A program made the translations under genes and the position numbers. Shown in pieces: positions 55,901 through 63,156 of a stretch of 64,000 bases of DNA. This DNA comes from Bacteroidales bacterium (GTDB lineage: Bacteria > Bacteroidota > Bacteroidia > Bacteroidales > Muribaculaceae), in assembly GCA_015061005.1 (NCBI GenBank), contig SUXJ01000009.1, positions 43,938-107,937 on the forward strand. The letters are read 5' to 3'. Position 1 is the first letter of the stretch, and every line of letters begins with the position of its first letter. The notes beneath the pieces were generated by a model. That model saw only the letters and a list, made by a program, of their open reading frames with translations, made no database searches and had not been told where the DNA came from.

Positions 55901-56168
55901 ATATATCCATCGAGCCCTCGCGATTGCTCTGAAACGCGATTTTGCTGCCATCGGGGCTCCAAAGAGGTTTCGTATCAAATGCGTCATCGGCAGTGAGTTG
56001 GCGTGCCTGACCGCCCTCGGTGCTAACGGAGTAGATGTCGCCTTTATATGTGAAAGCAATGCACTTCCCGTCGGGTGATATGGCTGAGTTGCGTAGCCAT
56101 AGCGGAGTGTCTTGTGCAGACATGGCCAAGGCGGTTAAAAACGATGCTGTGATAATGATTTTCTTCAT
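52971..56168 (-). CDS. Tricorn-type S41 peptidase with beta-propellers and PDZ domain
   Basis: This 1065-residue secreted protein has a signal peptide (1-18), N-terminal propeller repeats with SPDGK motifs (about 22-560), a Lys/Asp-rich linker near 565-600, a PDZ domain (about 770-860) and the C-terminal tail-specific-protease core with the nucleophile Ser968 in NYSDAH. Length and layout match tricorn protease homologues, which degrade oligopeptides. It is probably periplasmic because of the signal peptide. It lies upstream of, and overlaps, the radical SAM gene, and its promoter is divergent from the APC antiporter promoter. Confidence 0.93.
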   Translation of the reverse strand: MKKIIITASFLTALAMSAQDTPLWLRNSAISPDGKCIAFTYKGDIYSVSTEGGQARQLTADDAFDTKPLWSPDGSKIAFQSNREGSMDIYVMSANGGTPKRLTTNSANESLRAWSDNSTLLYSASIMPAQNAMQGSFTPQIYSVSAINPGRPEMMMSWPASAITVASDGRMLFQDRKGYEDVLRKHEQSSGTSDIWLLENGKYTRQTFSSCQNQEPVWIPDSDEFYYLSEDSNGTMNIHRRALGADKATPITSFENHPVRSLSLASNGTLAFSWNGEIYTLRPGTEPQKVSVEIIADHYTPEVIKRLNTTGASSISISPDGSEVAFIHRGNVFVTSIKYKTTKQITNTPEQERNVDFAPDGRSLVYDSERGGLWQLFTATIANKDEKNFTYSTEITEKLLYASPDSLPAFQPAYSPDGKSVAFLENRTALRVIDSEGKKQPKTALDGKFNYSYADGDVDFEWAPDSRWLLVDYIGIGGWNNPDIAVVKADGSETHNLTESGYDDGRAHWTLGGKAVLWTTDRNGYRSHGSWGSEEDVYIMFLDGDAYDRFTMSEEDAALADAAKKDDDKKKDEDDKDKEKKKEVKPLNFDFENAKYRTLRLTPGAGSYADFILNNAGTKFYYISGGDLWEKDIRKGSTKILTKGVGYGRLEPDAKGENVYLGGNSISKIALGSGSKENVEFVAEFDYNAAKEREYIFDHMWKQVKDKFYDPNLHGVDWDFYGQEYRRFLPHINNNFDFAEMLSEILGELNASHTGGRYGGTGARMQTASLGAFYDPGFDGDGLKVSEVIKRGPLDKQSSSIKPGDIILAINGKEIKAGEDYFPMLDGLAGKRTRLTVKRSGGKTEDVTVKPITAGAVSDLLYRRWVERNQAVVDSVSGGRIAYVHVEGMNSASFREVFSQLLGKYRNHEAVVVDTRWNGGGWLHNDIAILLSGKEYVRFTPRGQYIGSEPFTQWTKPSAMLINESNYSDAHGTPYTYKTLGIGKLVGTPVPGTMTAVWWETQVDPTLIFGIPQVTALDINGNVLENQQLNPDVPIYNNPADVIKGIDAQLIGAVKELLKTLPDKK

Positions 56169-56201
56169 GATTTGTCTATGTTGTTTATGCGTTCAACAAT
56201 C

Positions 56202-56229
56202 CAAAGTTACGAAAAAAATTGTAACTTTG
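56202..56229. promoter_or_regulatory. Overlapping divergent promoters (tricorn / APC antiporter)
   Basis: CAAAGTTAC (56202-56210) and GTAACTTTG (56221-56229) are exact reverse complements and supply -7 boxes (TAACTTTG) for both strands, 12 bp apart. RNA polymerase footprints would overlap. The antiporter ATG is 8 nt after its box. Confidence 0.65.
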
Positions 56230-56237
56230 CAGCCGTT

Positions 56238-57599
56238 ATGCAAGAAAAACTCGGGTTTATCGGTTTGGCTGCGCTGGTATTCGGAATGATGGTCGGCGCC
56301 GGAATTTTTAATATTCCGCAAAACATGGCGGTGGCGGCATCGCCCGGAGCGGTGTTGTTGGCATGGGCTTTGACGGCCGTAGGTATGCTGTTTTTGGTGT
56401 TCACGTTTAAGTCTTTGTCGGATACTCATCCCGAGCTCAATGCTGGAATTTATCAGTATGCTCAGCGCGGTTTTGGTCATTTTGCCGGATTTAATGCCGC
56501 ATGGGGCTATTGGCTCTGCACGGCTTTTGCCAACGTGGCGTATGCCGTGATGCTCAACGATGCTTTCGGAGCGTTCTTCCCGCCTCTGTTGGAACATGGT
56601 TGGCTCACTATTCTTTTCGGCTCATTGGTGATTTGGTCTTTCTATTTCATTGTTTGTTCGGGCATTCGTACTGCCAAGATTTTAACCGTGGCTCTTTCTG
56701 CCATAAAAATTGGTATAATATTGCTGATCGTCGTGATTTTAGCCCTTTTGGGTAAGGCCGATGTCTTGAGTCTTGACTTTTGGGGACGTTTGGATTTTAT
56801 GGAAATCGGCTCCGTCGGCGAGCAGATGAAAAACACCATGTTGGTCACCCTCTGGTGCTTTATCGGCATTGAAGGAGCGGTGATGATGGCAGGGCGAGCC
56901 CGACGCAGCAGCGATATCGGTAAAGCCGGCGTTGTCGGCTTCTTTGCAGCTTGGATCTTATATGTTCTTGTGTCGGTTTTGAGCTATGCCGTTATGCCGC
57001 GCGAGCAGCTTGCCGAACTCGAAGGACCCTCGGCTGCCTATGTGTTATCTTACGTGGTTGGTGAATGGGCATATTGGTTCGTAATTGTGTCTATTATCAT
57101 TTCTCTGACCGGGGGGTTGGTGGCATGGAAACTCGTCACTGCCGAAGTGCCCTATACGGCGGCAAAAGCGGGCATTTTTCCCCGTAAGTTTCTGAATCTC
57201 AACTCACGTAACATGCCGGCATTCGCGCTGATGGTGTCGAGCATCGTCATGCAGCTGTTCCTGATGCTGGTCGTGGCGGCCGATGATGCCTACATGGCGG
57301 CACTCAACATCACCGGAATGATGATATTGCCGGCATATCTGGCAAGCGGACTGTTTTTGATGAAAATCGGCCGCGGCAGGGAGTTTTGGGTGGGACTCGG
57401 CAGCTCTCTCTTCTGCGTGTGGACGCTTTGGGCGGCAGGCATGGAACTGTTGTTGCAGTCCACTCTGTTTTACCTTGCCGGGTTGGGCGTTTTTGTGTTG
57501 GCGCGCCGTCAGCAATCGCCTCATACCCCGATTTTTAAGCTCCCCGAAGTTATAGCCTTGATTATATTGTTGGCGATGGGAGTGATTTCTCTGTTTTGA
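56238..57599 (+). CDS. APC-family basic amino-acid/polyamine antiporter (ArcD-like)
   Basis: This 453-residue membrane protein has about twelve helices. GMMVGAGIFNIPQNMA in helix 1 is the APC substrate-binding break. PELNAGIYQYAQRGFG and TLWCFIGIEGAVMMAGRARR are close to the arginine:ornithine or arginine:agmatine antiporter group. It exchanges a cationic amino acid for its product. The start at 56238 is chosen because MQEKLGFIGLAALVFG is the usual N-terminus; the longer frame (from 56172) crosses the promoter. The predicted mRNA is almost leaderless. The exact substrate pair is uncertain. Confidence 0.85.
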   Translation: MQEKLGFIGLAALVFGMMVGAGIFNIPQNMAVAASPGAVLLAWALTAVGMLFLVFTFKSLSDTHPELNAGIYQYAQRGFGHFAGFNAAWGYWLCTAFANVAYAVMLNDAFGAFFPPLLEHGWLTILFGSLVIWSFYFIVCSGIRTAKILTVALSAIKIGIILLIVVILALLGKADVLSLDFWGRLDFMEIGSVGEQMKNTMLVTLWCFIGIEGAVMMAGRARRSSDIGKAGVVGFFAAWILYVLVSVLSYAVMPREQLAELEGPSAAYVLSYVVGEWAYWFVIVSIIISLTGGLVAWKLVTAEVPYTAAKAGIFPRKFLNLNSRNMPAFALMVSSIVMQLFLMLVVAADDAYMAALNITGMMILPAYLASGLFLMKIGRGREFWVGLGSSLFCVWTLWAAGMELLLQSTLFYLAGLGVFVLARRQQSPHTPIFKLPEVIALIILLAMGVISLF

Positions 57600-57615
57600 C
57601 GTTTTTTGAAGAAAA

Positions 57616-57647
57616 TTTGCGTTGTTGCGGAAAAAGTTGTACCTTTG
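57616..57647 (+). promoter_or_regulatory. Promoter of SRP RNA
   Basis: TTTG (57616-57619), 20 nt, then TACCTTTG (57640-57647). The start should be near 57653. Confidence 0.75.
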
Positions 57648-57652
57648 CACTC

Positions 57653-57757
57653 GGGTAAGTCCTATACGACCAGCTCCCCGAGAACTCCGCCAGGTCCTGA
57701 CAGAAGCAACGGTATCGGGTTGTAGCAGGTGCGATGTGGGGAGCTTACCCTTTTTTT
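57653..57757 (+). ncRNA. ffs: Signal recognition particle RNA (small bacterial type)
   Basis: GGGTAAG (57653-57659) pairs with CTTACCC (57744-57750) as the closing stem, followed by seven T residues. The internal segment CCAGGTCCTGACAGAAGCAA matches the domain IV hairpin where Ffh binds (AGGTC and AGAAGCA symmetric loop strands). The size of about 100 nt and the hairpin shape fit the 4.5S RNA class. It has its own promoter and terminator. Confidence 0.88.
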
Positions 57758-57802
57758 GTTGGGGGTGAAAATTGGAAGAAATGGCTGTAAAATTGGTGAA
57801 AA

Positions 57803-57834
57803 TTTGCATATTCTCCTATTTTTTTATAACTTTG
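57803..57834 (+). promoter_or_regulatory. Promoter of the etfB-etfA-acyl-CoA dehydrogenase operon
   Basis: TTTG (57803-57806), 20 nt, then TAACTTTG (57827-57834). The leader is about 54 nt. Confidence 0.75.
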
Positions 57835-57894
57835 CATGTTCTATTAACCTAAAGAAATATCATAAACCAACATTAATTAATAATTTAAGAAAGT

Positions 57895-58767
57895 ATGAGC
57901 TTGAATATCATCGTGCTCGCCAAGCAGGTGCCCGACACCCGCAATGTGGGCAAAGATGCAATGAAAGAAGACGGCACCATCAACCGCGCAGCGTTGCCCG
58001 CTATCTTCAATCCCGAAGACCTCAACGCTCTTGAGCAAGCGCTTCGTTTGAAAGATGCGCATCCCGGTTCAACCGTGACCATGCTCACCATGGGTCTTCC
58101 TCGTGCCTCTGAAATCATTCGTGAAGCAATTTATCGCGGTGCTGACCGCGGTGTGGTATTAACCGACAGAGCTTTGGGCGGTGCCGACACTTTGGCAACT
58201 TCCTATTCTCTGGCGCAGGCAATCAAAAAAATGCCTGCTTACGACATCATTCTCGGCGGACGTCAGGCCATCGATGGTGACACGGCGCAAGTAGGCCCCC
58301 AAATTGCCGAAAAGCTCGGAGTGCCCCAGGTAACTTATGCCGAGGAAATCGTTGAAATAAAAGATGGTAGCGTAGTTGTGCGTCGTCGTCTTGAAAACGG
58401 CGTGGAAACCGTTAAGGCACCTCTGCCTTGTTTGGTAACCGTAGGCGGCTCGGCCGACGAATGTCGTCCGCGCAATGCCGGTCGTATTTGCAAATTCAAA
58501 TATGCCGCCTCGCCCACTGAATATGCCGCACTTGATGCTGAAGCGCAAAAGCGTGCCGACGAACGTTGTCCCGAAACTATCGTTGAATGGAATGCAGCGT
58601 TCGTTGAAGCAGACCCCGAACAAATCGGCTTCCCCGGTTCGCCCACAAAGGTTAAAACAGTGGAAAGCGTTGTGTTTACTGCCAAAGAAAACCTCCAAAT
58701 CGGCAATGATGATGAACAACTCGAAAAACTCATCGTTGACCTCATCGCCAACCACACTATCGGCTAA
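57895..58767 (+). CDS. etfB: Electron transfer flavoprotein subunit beta
   Basis: This 290-residue FixA/EtfB protein starts SLNIIVLAKQVPDTRN, with the Etf adenine-nucleotide-type fold and DTAQVGPQIAEKLGVPQVTYAEEI typical of the family. It pairs with EtfA to carry electrons from acyl-CoA dehydrogenase to membrane or ferredoxin acceptors. It is somewhat longer than human or Paracoccus EtfB (about 250), as in anaerobic bacterial forms. Whether this pair bifurcates electrons cannot be decided without checking the NADH-site residues. A 24-nt gap precedes etfA. Confidence 0.95.
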   Translation: MSLNIIVLAKQVPDTRNVGKDAMKEDGTINRAALPAIFNPEDLNALEQALRLKDAHPGSTVTMLTMGLPRASEIIREAIYRGADRGVVLTDRALGGADTLATSYSLAQAIKKMPAYDIILGGRQAIDGDTAQVGPQIAEKLGVPQVTYAEEIVEIKDGSVVVRRRLENGVETVKAPLPCLVTVGGSADECRPRNAGRICKFKYAASPTEYAALDAEAQKRADERCPETIVEWNAAFVEADPEQIGFPGSPTKVKTVESVVFTAKENLQIGNDDEQLEKLIVDLIANHTIG

Positions 58768-58791
58768 CCCCCTAAACCCAACTAACGCATT

Positions 58792-59823
58792 ATGACAAAC
58801 GATAATAACAACCTCATTGTTTACTGCGAGTGGGACGAAGACCACGTGGCCGACGTCAGCCTCGAATTGCTCACCAAAGGTCGTGTGCTCGCCACCAAAC
58901 TCGGAGTCAAACTTGAAGCAATAGTTGCCGGACATAATTTGGGCAATGTTGAAGACACCCTCGCGCCCTATGGTGCTGATGTCGTGTATAAGGTTGACGA
59001 TGCTCGTCTTTTCCCTTATACCACCAATCCTCATGCAACCTTGCTGATCAATCTGTTCAAGGAAATCAATCCTCAAATCTGCCTGATGGGTGCCACTTGC
59101 ATCGGCCGTGACTTGGGTCCTCGCGTAAGCTCCAGCTTGCATAGCGGTTTGACTGCCGACTGCACCTCGCTCGAAATCGGCGACCACACCGATGCCAAGA
59201 CCGGCAAGAGCTACTCCGACCTCCTCTATCAGATTCGTCCCGCTTTCGGCGGTAACATCGTTGCAACGATTGTGAACCCCGAGTGCCGTCCGCAGATGGC
59301 AACCGTGCGCGAAGGCGTAATGAAAAAAGAAATCTATGACCCCGCTCATAAAGCTGAGGTTATCAACCTGAATGCCGATGATTACATCGATGCCGCTCAA
59401 TATGTTGTTGAAATCATTGACCGCCACATTGAAAAGTCAAAAATCAACATCAAGAATGCGCCCATCATCGTTGCCGGCGGCTATGGCGTAGGCTCTGCCG
59501 AAGGTTTCGACAAACTCCATGAATTGGCTAAGGTCCTCGGCGGCGAAGTCGGTGCAACTCGTGCTGCTGTCGATGCCGGATGGACTGAACATGCTCGCCA
59601 AATCGGTCAGACCGGAACCACCGTGCGCCCCAAACTCTACATTGCATGCGGTATCTCCGGTCAGATTCAGCACATCGCAGGCATGCAGGAGAGCTCAATA
59701 ATCATCTCCATCAATAACGATCCGAACGCTCCGATCAACACCATCGCCGACTATGTTATCACTGCCGACGTGGAAGAAATCGTGCCCAAGTTGATCAAGT
59801 ATTACAAAAAGAACTCCAAGTAA
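58792..59823 (+). CDS. etfA: Electron transfer flavoprotein subunit alpha
   Basis: This 343-residue protein has the C-terminal FAD-binding domain (about 215-335) with GGYGVGSAEGFDKLHELA, GATRAAVDAGW, RQIGQTG and the GISGQIQHIAGMQES loop, all standard for EtfA. It binds the FAD that receives electrons from the acyl-CoA dehydrogenase encoded 6 nt downstream. A long open frame on the opposite strand (58159-59427) is a shadow. Confidence 0.95.
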   Translation: MTNDNNNLIVYCEWDEDHVADVSLELLTKGRVLATKLGVKLEAIVAGHNLGNVEDTLAPYGADVVYKVDDARLFPYTTNPHATLLINLFKEINPQICLMGATCIGRDLGPRVSSSLHSGLTADCTSLEIGDHTDAKTGKSYSDLLYQIRPAFGGNIVATIVNPECRPQMATVREGVMKKEIYDPAHKAEVINLNADDYIDAAQYVVEIIDRHIEKSKINIKNAPIIVAGGYGVGSAEGFDKLHELAKVLGGEVGATRAAVDAGWTEHARQIGQTGTTVRPKLYIACGISGQIQHIAGMQESSIIISINNDPNAPINTIADYVITADVEEIVPKLIKYYKKNSK

Positions 59824-59829
59824 ACGAAG

Positions 59830-61545
59830 ATGGCTAACTTTTTTACTGATAATCCGGACTTGCGCCATCACCTCAGCCATCCGCTGATGCGCAAGATTGT
59901 TGCGCTCAAGGAGCGTGACTACACCGACGCCGAAAAATTTGACTATGCCCCCTATAACTTCAAAGATGCAATGGACAACTACGAGCGCGTGCTCGAAGTC
60001 GTTGGTGACCTTTGCGGTGACATCATCGCCCAAAATGCTGCCGATGTTGATGCTCAAGGTCCTCGCGTCGAAAAGGGTGGAGTGATTTATGCCGACGGCA
60101 CTCAAGTTAACCTCGATGCTTGTCGCAAAGCCGGCTTGATGGGCATGGCGATGCCCCGTCGCCTCGGGGGATTGAACTTCCCGATCACTCCTTATATTAT
60201 GGCTGCCGACATCGTCAGCCGCGCCGACACAGGTTTTGAAAACCTCTGGGGTCTCCAAGACTGCGCCGAAACAATCTATGAGTTTGCTTCTGAAGAACAA
60301 AAACAGAAGTACATTCCTCGCGTTTGTGCCGGCGAAACAATGAGTATGGACCTCACCGAGCCCGATGCCGGTTCTGACCTTCAGAGCGTTATGCTCAAGG
60401 CAACCGAACAGCCCGACGGAACTTGGCGTCTCAACGGCGTGAAACGCTTTATCACTAACGGTGATGCCGATATTCACCTTGTGCTCGCTCGCTCAGAAGA
60501 CGGCACTAAGGACGGACGCGGTCTGTCAATGTTCATCTACGACAAGCGCGACGGCGGAGTAACCGTGCGCCGAATTGAAAACAAAATGGGCATCAAAGGT
60601 TCGCCCACTTGTGAACTCGTTTATAAGAACGCCAAGGCTGAACTTTGCGGCTCTCGTCGCATGGGCCTTATCAAGTACGTTATGGCTCTGATGAACGGTG
60701 CGCGTCTCGGCATCGCCGCTCAAAGCGTTGGCGTCAGCGAACTTGCTTACCGTGAAGCCCTTGCATACGCTAAGGACCGTAAGCAATTCGGCAAGGCAAT
60801 CATTGAATTCCCTGCTGTTTACGAAATGCTTGCCGTGATGAAAGCCAAGCTCGACGCTTCGCGCTCGCTCCTTTATGAAACCTCGCGCTACGTTGACCTC
60901 TACAAGGTTTACGAAGACATTGCCAAAGAGCGTCCTCTCACTCTGGAAGAAAAGAAAGAATGCAAGTATTACTCCAAACTTGCCGACGCTTGCACTCCGC
61001 TTGCCAAAGGCCTCGGCAGCGAATACTGCAATCAAAATGCCTATGACTGCATTCAGATCCACGGCGGCTCAGGCTTCATGAAAGACTACGCTTGCGAACG
61101 CATCTATCGCGATGCTCGTATCACTTCAATCTACGAAGGTACAACTCAGCTTCAAGTCGTTGCTGCCATTCGCCACGTCACCACCGGCACCATTCAGACT
61201 CTCGTTGAATCCTATCGCGAGCAGTTGGCTCAAGGCGGCGAGCTCAAGCCCGAACTCGAAGCAGTCAAAGTGCGCCTTGAAGCAATGTGCGAAAAAGCAT
61301 TTGCCGTTATCGCCCAAATCAACGATACCAAGAACCAAACCTACATCGACTTCATGGCGCGTCGCATGGTCGAAATGGCCGGAAACATCGTTATGAGCTA
61401 CTTGCTTCTGCTTGACGCTCAGCGCAATGACTCCTTCACTGCTTCTTGCGTTGTCTATAACAAGATGGCTGCGGCCCTCGTGGCTCAACACTGCGATTTC
61501 ATCGCCGCTACCACTCCCGAAGAAGTGGCTCTTTATCAAGCATAA
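59830..61545 (+). CDS. Acyl-CoA dehydrogenase
   Basis: This 571-residue protein has the N-terminal, middle (MSMDLTEPDAGSD, substrate and FAD contacts) and C-terminal domains of acyl-CoA dehydrogenases, plus the catalytic base Glu436 in IYEGTTQLQ. It is longer than classic forms (about 380) because of a C-terminal extension (about 440-571), as in the ACAD group of anaerobes. It oxidises an acyl-CoA at the alpha-beta bond or runs in reverse during fermentation. Chain length is not predictable here. It is the third gene of the operon. Confidence 0.93.
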   Translation: MANFFTDNPDLRHHLSHPLMRKIVALKERDYTDAEKFDYAPYNFKDAMDNYERVLEVVGDLCGDIIAQNAADVDAQGPRVEKGGVIYADGTQVNLDACRKAGLMGMAMPRRLGGLNFPITPYIMAADIVSRADTGFENLWGLQDCAETIYEFASEEQKQKYIPRVCAGETMSMDLTEPDAGSDLQSVMLKATEQPDGTWRLNGVKRFITNGDADIHLVLARSEDGTKDGRGLSMFIYDKRDGGVTVRRIENKMGIKGSPTCELVYKNAKAELCGSRRMGLIKYVMALMNGARLGIAAQSVGVSELAYREALAYAKDRKQFGKAIIEFPAVYEMLAVMKAKLDASRSLLYETSRYVDLYKVYEDIAKERPLTLEEKKECKYYSKLADACTPLAKGLGSEYCNQNAYDCIQIHGGSGFMKDYACERIYRDARITSIYEGTTQLQVVAAIRHVTTGTIQTLVESYREQLAQGGELKPELEAVKVRLEAMCEKAFAVIAQINDTKNQTYIDFMARRMVEMAGNIVMSYLLLLDAQRNDSFTASCVVYNKMAAALVAQHCDFIAATTPEEVALYQA

Positions 61546-61566
61546 CTTTTTCAAAATTATAACCCG

Positions 61567-61602
61567 AAAGGCTGCGTTCTCTTTCAGAACGCAGCTTTTT
61601 TT
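61567..61602 (+). terminator. Terminator after the acyl-CoA dehydrogenase gene
   Basis: Perfect 10-bp stem GCTGCGTTCT (61571-61580) with AGAACGCAGC (61586-61595), a 5-nt loop and a run of T. Confidence 0.92.
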
Positions 61603-61648
61603 GCCTATACCTTCCGAAAATCTACGCTTTTCAATCTGACTCATTGCC

Positions 61649-61656
61649 TAACTTTG
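61649..61656 (+). promoter_or_regulatory. -7 box for the DUF4373-like gene
   Basis: TAACTTTG at 61649-61656; the -33 element is weak. It supports ATG 61686 over any earlier start. Confidence 0.5.
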
Positions 61657-61685
61657 CCAAAAGAATCATATTAAAATCCACTTCA

Positions 61686-62387
61686 ATGAAAACCAAATCA
61701 ATCTTTTGTCAGGCAATGTTTGCCAAATCCTCCTATGCTCTCACCAAGTTGCGCATGACCCATGGACCCGCCGGGCTCGGAATTTATATGTGTGTCCTCG
61801 AAGCCTTATTCGATGAACCCTCCTCAATTCTTCCGCGTGACTACGCAACGCTCGCTTTCCGATTTAATATCTCTGAAGAATTGGTCAAGAGCGTCATTGA
61901 AGACTTCAACCTCTTTGCCCTGAGCGACGACGGTGCTTCTTTCTATTGTGAACTCCTTCTTCAGCAGCGCACCCCACGAACCAAATCCGCGCCTCAACCC
62001 AAACAGCAACTACCCTCCGAACCGCAACAAACCTCCGAGCAGCCCGAACAATCCGAGCAAGCGATTCTGATACCCCAAGTCTATAAAGATCCCACTCTCA
62101 ATCCCTTGCCGCCGCTAACCTACGATCAGAAAGTTGCCCTCGAAATTCAGCGATTCTCAACCATGCCGATACCCGACCAAGTGGACCTCCTGCGTCAAGA
62201 CCCCGAATGGCTCAAATATTGCGCAATGGACTATCGCATCACCGAAGATGAACTCCGAGCTTATTTGGACCGATACGAAACAAGCTGCATTGATCGAAAC
62301 GAAATGCACTATAACATCTTTGATCTGAAATATCGATTCTCAGTCTGGCTCAACGGCATCCGCCGCTACGAAGCCGAACCCTTTTAA
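61686..62387 (+). CDS. DUF4373 (Lin1244/Lin1753-like)-domain protein
   Basis: This 233-residue protein has an N-terminal winged-helix-like domain (about 10-85) with GPAGLGIYMCVLEALFDEPS and EELVKSVIEDFNLFALSDDG, resembling DUF4373 or DnaD-like replication modules. A Gln/Pro/Glu-rich linker (about 90-130) and a C-terminal helical region with no match I recognise follow. Such N-terminal domains are common in phage, plasmid and chromosomal Bacteroidetes proteins linked to replication. No other phage genes are nearby. The stop is just before the repeat block. Confidence 0.62.
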   Translation: MKTKSIFCQAMFAKSSYALTKLRMTHGPAGLGIYMCVLEALFDEPSSILPRDYATLAFRFNISEELVKSVIEDFNLFALSDDGASFYCELLLQQRTPRTKSAPQPKQQLPSEPQQTSEQPEQSEQAILIPQVYKDPTLNPLPPLTYDQKVALEIQRFSTMPIPDQVDLLRQDPEWLKYCAMDYRITEDELRAYLDRYETSCIDRNEMHYNIFDLKYRFSVWLNGIRRYEAEPF

Positions 62388-62400
62388 CCCCCTGAGAAAC

Positions 62401-62598
62401 CGGGTTTGTCACGCGGGCTTCGCACGTCTGACAAATGCCCCCCTCATGTTCACTCAAACGAGCTGCATAGCAGCTAACAAGCCGCATAGCGGCGCCTGTC
62501 TCGATAGCCTCATGCAAGCAGCGCGTTAGCGATGCGCCGCGTGAGGTCGCAAACCGCTGCCGCCCGACCGTCAAACCGCCCGTCGAGTAAATCAGCCC
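62401..62598. repeat. Stem-loop repeat block, unit 1
   Basis: 198 nt. Contains AGCTGCATAGCAGCT and GCCGCATAGCGGC (perfect hairpins with ATA loops) and ACGTCTGACAAA. It lacks the segment with the second GCCGCATAGCGGC found in units 2 and 3. Confidence 0.8.
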
Positions 62599-62840
62599 CG
62601 GGTTTGTCACGCGTGCTTCGTACGTCTGACAAAGCCTCCCTCACGTTCACTCAAACGAGCTGCATAGCAGCTAACAAGCCGCATAGCGGCGCCTGTCTCG
62701 TTAGCCTCATGCAAGCAGCGCGTCAGCGATGCGCCGCGTGAGGTCACAAAGCTCGCGCCCCCTCCCAAAAAGCCGCATAGCGGCGACACCCACACCTGCC
62801 GCCGCCCCGACCGTCAAACCGCCCGTCGAGTAAATCGGCC
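62599..62840. repeat. Stem-loop repeat block, unit 2
   Basis: 242 nt. Starts with the same CGGGTTTGTCACGCG as unit 1. Contains the AGCTGC-ATA-GCAGCT hairpin and two GCCGC-ATA-GCGGC hairpins, and ends with CCGTCAAACCGCCCGTCG as in unit 1. Confidence 0.8.
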
Positions 62841-63036
62841 CCGTGCTTCGCACGTCTGACAAAATGCCTCCCTCACGTTCACTCAAACGAGCTGCATAGC
62901 AGCTAACAAGCCGCATAGCGGCGCCTACCTCGATAGCCTCATGCAAGCAGCGCGTCAGCGATGCGCCGCGTGAGGTCACAAAGCTCGCGCCCCCTCCCAA
63001 AAAGCCGCATAGCGGCGACACCCACACCAGCCGCCG
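62841..63036. repeat. Stem-loop repeat block, unit 3
   Basis: About 196 nt. Lacks the GGGTTTGTCACG start. Otherwise it follows unit 2 nearly base for base through the second GCCGCATAGCGGC, then ends. CGTGCTTCGCACG near the start is a further perfect small hairpin. Confidence 0.8.
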
Positions 63037-63084
63037 CCCCCCGAAAACCCCAAAAATCGTACCGTTAACAAAGTTTAACTAATT

Positions 63085-63094
63085 GGGGGGGGGG
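63085..63094 (+). repeat. G10 homopolymer tract
   Basis: Ten G residues directly follow TT (TTG at 63083-63085), in the -33 region of the promoter for the gene at 63157. Confidence 0.85.
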
Positions 63095-63112
63095 TAAAAG
63101 TTAATTTTTATG

Positions 63113-63120
63113 TAAATTTG
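63113..63120 (+). promoter_or_regulatory. -7 box of the secreted-protein gene at 63157
   Basis: TAAATTTG. The nearest upstream TTG (63083-63085) is 27 nt away, beyond the usual 19-21, with the G10 tract in between. Confidence 0.55.
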
Positions 63121-63156
63121 CGCCAAATATCCTAATCATTTTTACATCAATATCGT

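Larger units (their letters stand above)
62388..63156. other. Long gene-free region: stem-loop repeat block, then promoter
   Basis: This 769-nt stretch has no convincing gene. Most of it (62401-63036) is three copies of a GC-rich repeat. The rest (63037-63156) holds a G10 tract and the promoter of the next gene. Open frames seen on the minus strand are repeat artefacts. Confidence 0.75.

Noticed and set aside
56172..56237. N-terminal extension of the APC antiporter
   Set aside because: It runs through the divergent promoter dyad; family N-termini match the start at 56238.
58159..59427. A 422-codon open frame on the minus strand
   Set aside because: It lies opposite etfB and etfA, which have complete family motifs. 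It has no family motifs of its own and is a codon-bias shadow.
62350..63027. Minus-strand open frames with repeated peptide RLVSCYAARLSEREGG
   Set aside because: They are translations of the stem-loop repeat block. The similarity between them is DNA repeat similarity, they have no promoter, and frames change between copies.
62401..63036. Possible CRISPR array
   Set aside because: Repeat units are about 200-240 nt with conserved, not unique, intervening sequence, and no cas genes are present.
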